Shown piece after piece: positions 17,177-25,743 of a stretch of 64,000 nt of DNA. Origin of the DNA: Bacteroidales bacterium (GTDB lineage Bacteria > Bacteroidota > Bacteroidia > Bacteroidales > UBA3824); NCBI GenBank assembly GCA_024413595.1, contig JAKSUC010000009.1, positions 1 through 64,000 on the forward strand. The letters are read 5' to 3'. Made by a program: the position numbers and the translations under genes. The notes under the pieces are model-generated. The model ran no database searches and was not told the DNA's origin. It saw only the letters and a list, made by a program, of their open reading frames with translations. The stretch's first letter is position 1. Each line of letters opens with the position of its first letter.

Positions 17177-17198
17177 AGGAATCGGTTTTTTTTCACAA

Positions 17199-17234
17199 AA
17201 AAGAGGTTATTCCAAATTTGAAATAACCTCTTTT
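17199..17234 (-). terminator. Terminator of the metallopeptidase gene
   Basis: AAAAGAGGTTAT and its complement ATAACCTCTTTT separated by 12 bases, followed on the minus strand by TT runs, about 26 bases after the stop codon. Confidence 0.85.
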
Positions 17235-17259
17235 ATAATATTGTATTGTTACACAAAAT

Positions 17260-18153
17260 CTACAATTGACTTTCGCTACAAGTTAAAATGTCGTTAGCTC
17301 TACTTAAATCACCAGTTGTTAAACCAAGTTTAAGCCATTTCATACGTTGCGCAGAAGTTCCATGAGTAAATTCTTTAGCATTAACAGTTCCACGTGCAGA
17401 TTTTTGTAGATAATCATCACCTATTTGATGAGCACAATTAATAGCTTCTTGTAAATCGCCATCTTCTAAAGATTTAAATGTTTTATTTTCATAATATCCC
17501 CAAACTCCTGCATAAAAATCTGCCAAAAGTTCGATTCTAACACTAATTTTATTAGCTTCAGCTTCTGTTCTACACTGGTTCATTTGTTGATGAAGTTTTT
17601 GAAGCAAACCTGTTTCATATTCAACATGGTGACCAACTTCGTGAGCAATAACATAAGCATAAGCAAAATCACCATCAGCACCTAATTGTCTTTTCATTAA
17701 AGTAAAAAAAGATAAATCAAGATAAACAGCTTGATCGGCAGAACAATAAAATGGTCCAGTAGCCGAAGTCGCACTACCACAACCAGTATTTACGCCATCT
17801 TTAAATAATACCATTTTTGGACAATGATAAGTTAAATTGCTATTATCAAAAACTTTTGTCCAAACATCTTCGGTACTTGCTAAGATTTTTTTAGAAAAAG
17901 AAGCTAATTCTTGTTCCTCTTTAGAATAATTAGCTTGTCCACCCGTAGAAACTTCTTCAGTTTGAGTGATATTTCCTTGATTTTGAGCAAATTCAAGCAA
18001 AGTAGAATTGCCAGTTTTGGCATAAATTAAATAACCAATTATTAAAACAATAATTGAAAGGCAACCACCTTTTTTACCAGTAGAAACATTTGATAAACCA
18101 CCGCCTCTACGGTCTTCTACATTAGAACTTTCTCTTCTTCCACTTAATTTCAT
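17260..18153 (-). CDS. YpfJ-type neutral zinc metallopeptidase
   Basis: A 297-residue membrane-anchored protease: a basic, glycine-rich start (MKLSGRRESSNVEDRRGGG) shared by the YpfJ family, one membrane segment at about 31-45, and a catalytic domain with the zinc motif HEVGHHVE (H171, E172, H175). The family-typical CGSATSATGPFYCSAD and LDLSFF segments precede it, and the third-ligand region contains RIELLADFYAGVWG. Physiological substrates of the family are unknown. Single-gene unit with its own terminator. Full length, nothing odd. Confidence 0.93.
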   Translation of the reverse strand: MKLSGRRESSNVEDRRGGGLSNVSTGKKGGCLSIIVLIIGYLIYAKTGNSTLLEFAQNQGNITQTEEVSTGGQANYSKEEQELASFSKKILASTEDVWTKVFDNSNLTYHCPKMVLFKDGVNTGCGSATSATGPFYCSADQAVYLDLSFFTLMKRQLGADGDFAYAYVIAHEVGHHVEYETGLLQKLHQQMNQCRTEAEANKISVRIELLADFYAGVWGYYENKTFKSLEDGDLQEAINCAHQIGDDYLQKSARGTVNAKEFTHGTSAQRMKWLKLGLTTGDLSRANDILTCSESQL

Positions 18154-18278
18154 AATGATTTTTTTAAGTTAACAGATAAATTAATTGATAAACAAATTTA
18201 CAAAAAAATATCGTATTGAATGATAAAAATTCAAAAAATAAAATTTTTTTTTTAAATTCGCATAAAAATAAGAATAAA

Positions 18279-19061
18279 ATGATTTCAGCAACAGAACAAA
18301 TAAAATTAGGATTTTCATCTTACGGAAAAGCTTTTAAAGTAATAGTATCAAACAAAATGGGTAAATTATTTATTATTCCATTGATACTCAACATAATATT
18401 AGTATTTTTAATATGGCATTATAGTGGAAATTTATCAGATTGGTTAAACACAAAAATCACTGAAACTGGAGCAATATCAACTAATTGGGCAGGATTTGTT
18501 GGCGGAGCAACAACTGTTTTAACAAAATTAATATGCTTTGTAATATTTATCTTTTTAGGTGGTAGTATTGTAATTATGTGTATGTCACCAATATATTCAA
18601 CATTATCAGAAAAAACAGACACATTTTTAACAGGTAGACAATTTGATTTTAGTGCAAAACAAACTATGAAAGATATTTGGAGAGGAGTTTTAATTGCATT
18701 AAAAAATACAATTAAACAAACTTTTTTTATAGCACTATGTTTTATTGCTAGCTTTATACCAGTAATTGGGGTAATAATGCCATTTATTATATTTTTAATA
18801 AATAGTTATTACTTTGGATTTTCATTTATGGACTATACAAACGAAAGATTACGAAGAGACAGAAAAGAAAGTGCTAGAATAATAAGCAAATACCGTTGGT
18901 TAGCAATTGCAAATGGAGCTGTTTACACATTAACATTATACATAATGTGCGGAACCTTTATCGCAGTATTTACAGGAGGAATTTCTACCGTAGCTGCAAC
19001 AATAGCGCAATTAGAAGCCGAAAAAATTGACAATTCTACAGGAACTAACATAAATCAATAA
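18279..19061 (+). CDS. EI24 domain membrane protein (CysZ-like)
   Basis: A 260-residue polytopic protein of the EI24/CysZ family: the start MISATEQIKLGFSSYGKAFK, four to five hydrophobic segments, and the family's conserved FSFMDYTNERLRRDRKES stretch. E. coli CysZ is a sulphate channel, but in Bacteroidetes the substrate of EI24 proteins is unknown. The frame is open for 21 codons further upstream, but that is Lys/Asn-rich non-coding-like sequence, so the ATG directly before the family N-terminus is used. mqnA follows after 2 bases, implying one transcript. Confidence 0.82.
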   Translation: MISATEQIKLGFSSYGKAFKVIVSNKMGKLFIIPLILNIILVFLIWHYSGNLSDWLNTKITETGAISTNWAGFVGGATTVLTKLICFVIFIFLGGSIVIMCMSPIYSTLSEKTDTFLTGRQFDFSAKQTMKDIWRGVLIALKNTIKQTFFIALCFIASFIPVIGVIMPFIIFLINSYYFGFSFMDYTNERLRRDRKESARIISKYRWLAIANGAVYTLTLYIMCGTFIAVFTGGISTVAATIAQLEAEKIDNSTGTNINQ

Positions 19062-19063
19062 AA

Positions 19064-19819
19064 ATGGATAAAATAAAAATTGTAGCTGTATCTTATTACA
19101 ATACACTACCAATGCTATATGGATTAGAAAATTCAGATTTTATAAAAAATAATTGCGAAATATTATTAAAATATCCTTCAGAATGTGCAAGAATGTTAGT
19201 TGAAAATGAATGTGACATTTCATTAATTCCTGTAGGAGCAATTCCAAGATTAACAAAACCTTATAAAATAATATCTGATTATTGTATAGGAGCGGAAAAT
19301 AAAGTTAGAACGGTTTTACTAGTTAGCGACTCTCCTATTGAAAAAGTAAAAGGCATATATCTTGATTATCAATCAGCTACAAGTGTACGATTAATCAAAA
19401 TTTTAGCAAAATATTTTTGGAAAATATCACCAGAATGGCTCAAAACGGAACCTGAATATGAAAATAATATAGAAATCGAAAAAGCAGGAATTATTATCGG
19501 AGATAGATGTTTTACAAAGCGTAAATACAAATATGAATACGATTTAGCCGAAGAGTGGATAAAATTCACAGGATTTCCATTTGTATTTGCATCATGGGTA
19601 ACAACAAAAGATTTGAGTTCTGATTTTAAACAAAAATTCAACGAAGCCATTAAAATTGGTGTTTCTGATATTAATAAAGTTATAAATTTTTATAAAAATA
19701 AATTTATTAAAGAATTTGAACCATTAGAATATTATACAAAAAACATAAGTTTTTATTTATCAGAACAAAAAGTAATAGGAATGAACAAATTTTTGGAATA
19801 TTTGAAAAGTAATTTATAA
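19064..19819 (+). CDS. mqnA: Chorismate dehydratase MqnA (futalosine menaquinone pathway)
   Basis: A 251-residue MqnA, a periplasmic-binding-protein-fold enzyme that dehydrates chorismate to 3-enolpyruvylbenzoate, the first step of futalosine-dependent menaquinone synthesis. Characteristic are the start IKIVAVSYYNTLPMLYGLE, CDISLIPVGAIP, the SATSVRL motif near 105, GIIIGDR and ASWVTTK. Its presence indicates that this organism makes menaquinone via futalosine rather than through the MenFDHC route; other mqn genes are not in the window. Downstream is a bidirectional terminator. Confidence 0.93.
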   Translation: MDKIKIVAVSYYNTLPMLYGLENSDFIKNNCEILLKYPSECARMLVENECDISLIPVGAIPRLTKPYKIISDYCIGAENKVRTVLLVSDSPIEKVKGIYLDYQSATSVRLIKILAKYFWKISPEWLKTEPEYENNIEIEKAGIIIGDRCFTKRKYKYEYDLAEEWIKFTGFPFVFASWVTTKDLSSDFKQKFNEAIKIGVSDINKVINFYKNKFIKEFEPLEYYTKNISFYLSEQKVIGMNKFLEYLKSNL

Positions 19820-19877
19820 TATACCTAAATATATTTTCACAAAATAAAGAATTATTATACAATATTTTGAAAATAAA

Positions 19878-19910
19878 AAAAGCCAAATTCTAAATTCGAA
19901 TTTGGCTTTT
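19878..19910. terminator. Bidirectional terminator between mqnA and the facing membrane protein gene
   Basis: AAAAGCCAAATTC and GAATTTGGCTTTT with a 7-base loop, with A/T runs on both sides so that it can end transcription from either direction. Confidence 0.85.
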
Positions 19911-19930
19911 CTTATAATTATTTAGTATTA

Positions 19931-20620
19931 TTATTCAATAGCTAATAAATTGCTTTTATCTTTTACAATTAAATATAGAATTGAAATCACTAAATATTGA
20001 AATGGCAAAGCAACTAGCAAACCAATTCCAGTTCCACCAACAACACTTGAAATTGCAGAAATTATTAATGTTGTTATAATTACAGGTTTCCAATTCTTTT
20101 TAACCATAGCAAAAGAATATTTAATTGAGTCAATAATTCCAGCTTTTGGATTTTCTATAATAATCAACATTGAAAATTGAAGGAAAAAAGCTAAAATAAT
20201 ACCAGGTATAATACATAGTGCCAAACCTATTGAAACAAGTATTAATGTAGCAATCATTAAACCAATCAATTTTAAATATGTTGAAATATTTAAAAAGAAA
20301 TCTTTGAAAGATACAGATTGATTTTTTGCAATTTTTAATGTTACATTTTGAGCACCAAATGTATATAAAAATAAAATTAGATAAAATAGTATCATTACAA
20401 TAAAGAAAGAGGAACCAATGGTAGTTTTATATGCTTCCATGTCCACATTTAATTGTATTGCTCCCATTATACCAATATAAAAAGCAATAAATAGACCCAT
20501 AGGTACAAGAAAACCAATTATAGTTGAAATAACTAACATTTGCCAATTGGCTTTAAATTTTTCCCATGCTGATTTTAAAATTTCTAAAAAATCAATTTCG
20601 TTTGTGATATTTTCTTCCAT
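19931..20620 (-). CDS. Hypothetical polytopic membrane protein
   Basis: A 229-residue protein with a short acidic cytoplasmic start (ITNEIDFLEILKSAWEKFKANW) followed by about six hydrophobic helices, among them two Gly/Pro-containing ones (LALCIIPGIILAFFLQF). The layout, with 'ILKSAWEKFKANWQ' leading into helix 1 and 'YSFAMVKKNWKPV' before the last pair, resembles the loosely defined DUF975/GPDPase-membrane-domain group, but I cannot assign it firmly. No partner genes. Confidence 0.68.
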   Translation of the reverse strand: MEENITNEIDFLEILKSAWEKFKANWQMLVISTIIGFLVPMGLFIAFYIGIMGAIQLNVDMEAYKTTIGSSFFIVMILFYLILFLYTFGAQNVTLKIAKNQSVSFKDFFLNISTYLKLIGLMIATLILVSIGLALCIIPGIILAFFLQFSMLIIIENPKAGIIDSIKYSFAMVKKNWKPVIITTLIISAISSVVGGTGIGLLVALPFQYLVISILYLIVKDKSNLLAIE

Positions 20621-20835
20621 GATAATGTGTTTTAAAGATTTATTATAATTGTTGCGTATTATATTCCATTTTGAAAAATTTTAATAGACAAATATAAAAA
20701 AATTTTTAATACATTTTGATTAATTTCCTTATTTATTTTTATGAAATATTGTAAAATATTGAGCATATTACGATTAATAAAATGTAATATTATTTCAAAT
20801 TAAAAATAAATTATTATTACAAATTAAATAGGAGA

Positions 20836-22017
20836 TTATTTATATTTTTCCATATTCCAAATAAACGTTACAAACAATGAACAAATTATCATACCAATTC
20901 CCGCACAAATAGTACCGTTCCATCCAAAAGAATTCCACATTGTTCCTGACATAAAAGTTCCGAAAGAACCACCTAAAAAATAAGTTACCATATAAATTGT
21001 GTTCATTCTACTAGTTGCTTCAGAACATAGTTTCATTGTAGCACTTTGATTACTAAGTTGAATACATTGCATTCCAATATCAATTATGATTATTCCTGTA
21101 ATCATTCCTAAATAACAATTTCCTAAAAAATACATTATAATCCACGAAATCAGAATAAGAAAAACTCCAATTATATTAATTTTTTCAACTCCATATTTGG
21201 GAATATATTTACCTACATTAGAAGCTGTTAAAGCACCAGCTACACCACAAAGTGCTAACAAGCCTACGGTATTGCTATCAGCATAAAAAGGTGCTTCTTT
21301 CATGTGAAATGCTAAACAAGCCCAAAGTCCTAACATAGAACCAAATGCAAATGCTGAACGAATTGAATAAAATATTGAACGAGGATATTTTTTTATTAAA
21401 TTTCGCATACTTGTTATTAGTGACAAGAATGTGCCATTGTATGTAGGTTCTACGTTTGGAAATATTTTAAAAATGATAATTGCTGAAATTGCCATAATTA
21501 CACTAGCAATTAAATACATACTTCGCCAACCCATAATATGACCAACATAACCACTTATTACTCTTGAAACAAGAATTCCAACGAGTAATCCTGATAATAC
21601 AATTCCTGATTTTCTCTCTTTTTGATCTGGTTTTGCATAAAGTAGAACAAATGGTATAAAAACTTGTGGCGATACAGAACAAAATCCAGTGATAAATGAA
21701 GCTCCAAGTAGCAAAGGTGTATTTTGTGCAAAATAAATTATCAGTAAAGATATTACACACGCTATAAAACTTGTTAAAATAGTTTTTCTTCTATTATATA
21801 AATCGCCCATTGGTACAATTAAAAGTAATCCAAGAGCGTAGCCTATTTGAGTAAAAACAGGTATCAGATTTACTTCAAAAACTGATAATCTTGTATCTTC
21901 TCGTATCATATTTAATAGTGGCTGACAATAATATAAATTTGCCACAGAAATACCAGCCATTACACTCAATGCCAAAATTAAAGGCATTGGCAATCCTTGA
22001 TTAGGTTTTAATGACAC
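20836..22017 (-). CDS. Major facilitator superfamily transporter
   Basis: A 393-residue protein with twelve predicted helices and the MFS loop 2-3 motif GDLYNRRK (residues about 71-78), placing it in the drug:H+ antiporter/YgaY-like branch. The substrate cannot be deduced. Last gene of a minus-strand run: its start lies 26 bases after the mnmE stop. An efflux role would be usual for this branch (inferred). Confidence 0.88.
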   Translation of the reverse strand: MSLKPNQGLPMPLILALSVMAGISVANLYYCQPLLNMIREDTRLSVFEVNLIPVFTQIGYALGLLLIVPMGDLYNRRKTILTSFIACVISLLIIYFAQNTPLLLGASFITGFCSVSPQVFIPFVLLYAKPDQKERKSGIVLSGLLVGILVSRVISGYVGHIMGWRSMYLIASVIMAISAIIIFKIFPNVEPTYNGTFLSLITSMRNLIKKYPRSIFYSIRSAFAFGSMLGLWACLAFHMKEAPFYADSNTVGLLALCGVAGALTASNVGKYIPKYGVEKINIIGVFLILISWIIMYFLGNCYLGMITGIIIIDIGMQCIQLSNQSATMKLCSEATSRMNTIYMVTYFLGGSFGTFMSGTMWNSFGWNGTICAGIGMIICSLFVTFIWNMEKYK

Positions 22018-22043
22018 GATTTTGATATTTAAAATGTTGAAAT

Positions 22044-23420
22044 TTATTTTCCTATACAGAAATTCTTAAAAATATTACCTAAAACTTCATTGGGTGTAAT
22101 TTCATCACCTGTTATATCTCCAAAAAGTCGTAATGCTTCACGAATATCTTGTGATACAAATTCGCCTGAAAGTCCAGAGTTTAAAGCCGTTTCTCCACGT
22201 TCTATTGAGTCTAATGCTTCTCTAAATATTTCATAATGACGAAGATTTGTTAAAATCACATCATCTGTAGAATAATTTGTTTGGCTAAATTCTGATATTG
22301 TATTTAGCAATAAATCTATGTTTTCTTTATGTTTTGCTGATATTTTTATGATTTTAGTATTATCTGGGAATTTTTGAGAGTCAATTTCGATTGATTTGAT
22401 ATCTAATTTGTTAATTGCAATAATTAATTTCCCATTAAAACTACTTGGAATAACATCTTGATATTGTTTATAAATATCAGTCATTGGATCAACTACTAAA
22501 ATAACAATTTCTGCTTTTTCTACAGCATTTTTTGCGCGGTCAATTCCTAGTTTTTCGATAGTATCAGAAGTATTTCTAATACCTGCAGTATCAATTAATC
22601 TGTATGTTATTCCATTAATTATTAAAGAATCTTCAATAGAATCACGGGTTGTTCCTGGAATATCAGAAACAATTGCGCGTTCGTCGTTTAATAACGCATT
22701 TAATAAGGTTGATTTTCCTGCATTTGGTTGACCCGCAATTGCTACTGGAATTCCATTTTTTATTGCATTACCAACAGCAAATGAATTTATTAGTCGTTTT
22801 AAATAATTTTTAGTTTCGTTCAAAATTTCTCTTAGTTGACTACGATCGGCAAATTCAACATCTTCTTCACTAAAATCTAATTCTAATTCCATTAACGAAG
22901 TAAATTTTAGTAATAAATCTCTAAGTCGTTTTATTTCATTAGTAATTCCACCTCGCATTTGATTAATGGCAATATTATGTTCTGCGGCAGATTTAGATGC
23001 TATTAAGTCTGCAACAGCTTCTGCTTGAGATAAATCCATTTTTCCATTCATGTATGCTCGTTGGGTAAATTCACCAGGTTGGGCTGGTTGTGCACCATTT
23101 TCTAATACAATTTTTAGAATTTGACGTTGAATATAAATACTTGCATGACAAGATATTTCTATTGTGTCTTCGCCTGTGTAACTATGTGGATTTTTATAAC
23201 AAAAAACTACGACTCTATCAATTGTTTTTCCATTATTATCAATAATATAGCCATTATAAAATTTATTACCTTGAGATTGTGTTTCAAAATTGAAATTCTT
23301 TTTTAAAGGAGAAAATATTTTAGCCACAATATTATATGTGTCTTTTCCTGATATTCTAATTATTGAAATTGCACCATTGCCTTGAGCTGTACAAATTGCA
23401 GCTATTGTATTATTTTCCAT
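22044..23420 (-). CDS. mnmE: tRNA uridine-5-carboxymethylaminomethyl GTPase MnmE
   Basis: A 458-residue MnmE (TrmE), which with MnmG modifies U34 of several tRNAs. Seen: the N-terminal TIAAICTAQGNGAISIIRISG formyl-THF-binding domain, helical domain, G domain with G1 GQPNAGKSTLLN (about 226-237), G2/G3 DIPGTTRD and DTAGIR, G4 INKLD, and the obligatory C-terminal CIGK. Length is normal. Preceded by the COG0313 methyltransferase with a 28-base gap; both act on RNA. Confidence 0.97.
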   Translation of the reverse strand: MENNTIAAICTAQGNGAISIIRISGKDTYNIVAKIFSPLKKNFNFETQSQGNKFYNGYIIDNNGKTIDRVVVFCYKNPHSYTGEDTIEISCHASIYIQRQILKIVLENGAQPAQPGEFTQRAYMNGKMDLSQAEAVADLIASKSAAEHNIAINQMRGGITNEIKRLRDLLLKFTSLMELELDFSEEDVEFADRSQLREILNETKNYLKRLINSFAVGNAIKNGIPVAIAGQPNAGKSTLLNALLNDERAIVSDIPGTTRDSIEDSLIINGITYRLIDTAGIRNTSDTIEKLGIDRAKNAVEKAEIVILVVDPMTDIYKQYQDVIPSSFNGKLIIAINKLDIKSIEIDSQKFPDNTKIIKISAKHKENIDLLLNTISEFSQTNYSTDDVILTNLRHYEIFREALDSIERGETALNSGLSGEFVSQDIREALRLFGDITGDEITPNEVLGNIFKNFCIGK

Positions 23421-23448
23421 GGCTTTATTTATTATTGAACTTTATTTA

Positions 23449-24165
23449 TTATTTCTTTTTAAGTATTAAAAAAATTGCAGGACGTTTGTCGATATCGATT
23501 TTTATATTTTTCCAATCTTTAATATATTTGGTGACAATATATTCAGTAGGAAGTGTTATGTCGCATGCAATACATAATAAAGTATTTGGAGATAATGTTG
23601 AAGTTAGATTTTCAATCAACAAATTATTACGATAAGGAGTTTCTATAAAAATTTGTGTTTGATTAAGTTCGCGACTACGTTCTTCTAACTTTTTGATATA
23701 TTTTGCACGTTCTGGATTTTTTACAGGAAGATAACCAACAAAAGCAAAACTTTGTCCATTAAGACCAGAAGCCATCATCGACATTAAAATAGAAGAAGGT
23801 CCAACTAATGGAATAACTTTTATTCCAGCACGATGAGCACTTAAAGCAACAGTAGCTCCCGGATCTGCAACTCCTGGACAACCTGCTTCTGAAATAACTC
23901 CTAAATTATTACCTGATTTTACAACATTAAAATATTGTGAATAGTCAAAATCCTTGTTGTGTTTATCCATTTCATAAATTTCTATTTCGTTTAGAAATTC
24001 TTTCATTCCTAAAGAAATAAGATAACGACGACAAGTTCTTGTATTTTCAGCAATAAAAAACCTTAAAGAACGAATTGTGTCAAGAACAAAAGGAGGAAGA
24101 AAAACAGAATCGTTTACATCTCCCAAGTTCATTGGCACCATATATATGTTTCCTTGACTACTCAT
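23449..24165 (-). CDS. SAM-dependent (tetrapyrrole-methylase-fold) methyltransferase, RsmI-related
   Basis: A 238-residue COG0313 protein. It has the family's SEAGCPGVADPG and GPSSILMSMMASGLNGQSFAFVGYLP landmarks and the IFIETPYRN motif, but the N-terminus (GNIYMVPMNLGDVND) departs from RsmI's ATPIGNL signature; this is the shorter Bacteroidetes form. RsmI proper 2'-O-methylates C1402 of 16S rRNA; whether this relative does the same is not certain. Its start overlaps the end of the barrel protein gene by 8 bases. Confidence 0.85.
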   Translation of the reverse strand: MSSQGNIYMVPMNLGDVNDSVFLPPFVLDTIRSLRFFIAENTRTCRRYLISLGMKEFLNEIEIYEMDKHNKDFDYSQYFNVVKSGNNLGVISEAGCPGVADPGATVALSAHRAGIKVIPLVGPSSILMSMMASGLNGQSFAFVGYLPVKNPERAKYIKKLEERSRELNQTQIFIETPYRNNLLIENLTSTLSPNTLLCIACDITLPTEYIVTKYIKDWKNIKIDIDKRPAIFLILKKK

Positions 24166-25111
24166 TTTCTTTTAAATTAATCATTTCTTCTGTTTGGATA
24201 GATTCTGATTTGTCTTCAGATTCCAAAAGTTCTATATTTACTTCAGTTTCAGTTGAATCAAGCATTATTTCATTTTGATTTACATTGTTTTCAACTTCAG
24301 AATTTTGTTTTTTATTCTTTTTGTTTTTTTTAGGTTCAGAAACTTGAGTTTTTATTTTAGTAGAATCTTGAACGTTTTCAATATTATAAACAGAAGGATC
24401 AGCAGAATCATCACCAAAAGCATCTACAATAATTTTATCCTTTTTTGTAGAATAAGGAATTTCACCAAAAGGAACTAAATAACCGACCCCAAAACCAAAA
24501 GTTCTAGGCAAAGTTAAATTAAAAAGAGCAACATTTTCAAACTTAACAAGATTAGATAACCCAATACAAGCTCGACCAGAAATTTGAAAAACACCAACTT
24601 TTGTACAAAAAGCAATACCAGCCTCCCCCATTAAACCATACGAAAATCTATTTAAATTAGATTTATACAATTTTGAAAAACCGTTTTTAGATATTGTATT
24701 GATATCAGTTTCTGGATTAGGAGCTTCTAATAAAACATTAATATAAGGACCTAAAGCTAAAAGACCATGAACAAAATGTTTCCCAATGTCAGCGTGCATT
24801 AATAAAGGTATTGATACATAAGTTAAATCTTGATCATAAGTAATTGTATCATTGGTAAATGAAAATCCACTTTTTTCATAATTTATTTCAAATTGAACGC
24901 CTAGCGGTCCTAATTCTAAATGTTTATACATAGCACCAACACCAAACCCCTCAACAAATTGATTAACTTTATTAAGTTTATTGGTGTCTGTTGATATTTT
25001 AGATTTAATAGCATAGCCATAAAATCCAGCAACATTCTGAGCATTAATTGTTTCACAAAACAAAATGCTGATTATTGCAATAAAAAGACACAAAACAAAT
25101 TTATTTTTCAT
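24158..25111 (-). CDS. Outer-membrane beta-barrel protein with disordered charged tail
   Basis: Begins MKNKFVLCLFIAIISILFCE..INAQ, a signal peptide with cleavage after NAQ; the start at 25111 is chosen because the longer frame would bury this signal. The body (about residues 20-220) alternates hydrophobic and polar residues and contains GVQFEINYEKSGF, YVSIPLLMHADIG, GLMGEAGIAF and FGFGVGYLVPFG, the pattern of PorT-like/OmpA-type eight-stranded barrels. The last 90 residues are Lys/Glu/Asn rich, including a KKNKKNKKQN stretch, and look unstructured. Role unknown. First gene of the barrel-methyltransferase-mnmE-MFS run. Confidence 0.72.
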   Translation of the reverse strand: MKNKFVLCLFIAIISILFCETINAQNVAGFYGYAIKSKISTDTNKLNKVNQFVEGFGVGAMYKHLELGPLGVQFEINYEKSGFSFTNDTITYDQDLTYVSIPLLMHADIGKHFVHGLLALGPYINVLLEAPNPETDINTISKNGFSKLYKSNLNRFSYGLMGEAGIAFCTKVGVFQISGRACIGLSNLVKFENVALFNLTLPRTFGFGVGYLVPFGEIPYSTKKDKIIVDAFGDDSADPSVYNIENVQDSTKIKTQVSEPKKNKKNKKQNSEVENNVNQNEIMLDSTETEVNIELLESEDKSESIQTEEMINLKENE

Positions 25112-25360
25112 AAAAATATAATTTACATTCATTTTTGCAGGTTGCAAAATTAATAAATTCATTCAAAAAATCTTAATAAATATCATACTTTAGTTAAATG
25201 TTTGATAGATATTATTTTTAATAATAATTTGATTGGAGAGTTTTAATTTAAATTATAAAAAAAATACATTAGATAATTCGTAACTCAAATTTAATTCTTA
25301 TATTTGAAATTATAAGAAAAATAAAACATAAAAAGTTAATCTTTTAATATTAAATAAATT

Positions 25361-25741
25361 ATGAAAAAACTTGTATTAATTTTAATAGTAATATTTACTA
25401 TAGCATTAGTAGGATTTTTGTTTATATTCTTTACAAGATATATTTCAGATGGCGAAGGAGTTCAAGCTGGACAATTAACCACCTTTATGCATAAAGGTTT
25501 TGTAATAAAAACATACGAAGGAAAAATAATTCAAACTGGTTTAAAAAATGCCAAAGGTGCAATAGAAAGCAATACTGTAGAATTTTCTGTTGAAGATCAA
25601 GAAATTGCAGATTCATTAATGCGTTGTACTGGTCGCGATGTTGAATTACATTATAAACATTATCCAAATTCATTTTTCTGGAGAGGTGAACAAAAAGTAA
25701 TTGTAGACAAAATAGTTTCAGTATCAAAGAGCACATATTAA
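25361..25741 (+). CDS. Conserved hypothetical single-pass membrane protein
   Basis: A 126-residue protein with one N-terminal membrane helix (about 4-27) and a small extracytoplasmic domain starting RYISDGEGVQAGQL and containing GFVIKTYEGKI. The 'SDGxRxGxL...KGxxxKTxEG' pattern recurs in short Bacteroidetes proteins, sometimes labelled 6-phosphogluconate dehydrogenase in error. No enzymatic motif. It ends 2 bases before the carboxyltransferase gene, so both are on one transcript. Confidence 0.72.
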   Translation: MKKLVLILIVIFTIALVGFLFIFFTRYISDGEGVQAGQLTTFMHKGFVIKTYEGKIIQTGLKNAKGAIESNTVEFSVEDQEIADSLMRCTGRDVELHYKHYPNSFFWRGEQKVIVDKIVSVSKSTY

Positions 25742-25743
25742 TA

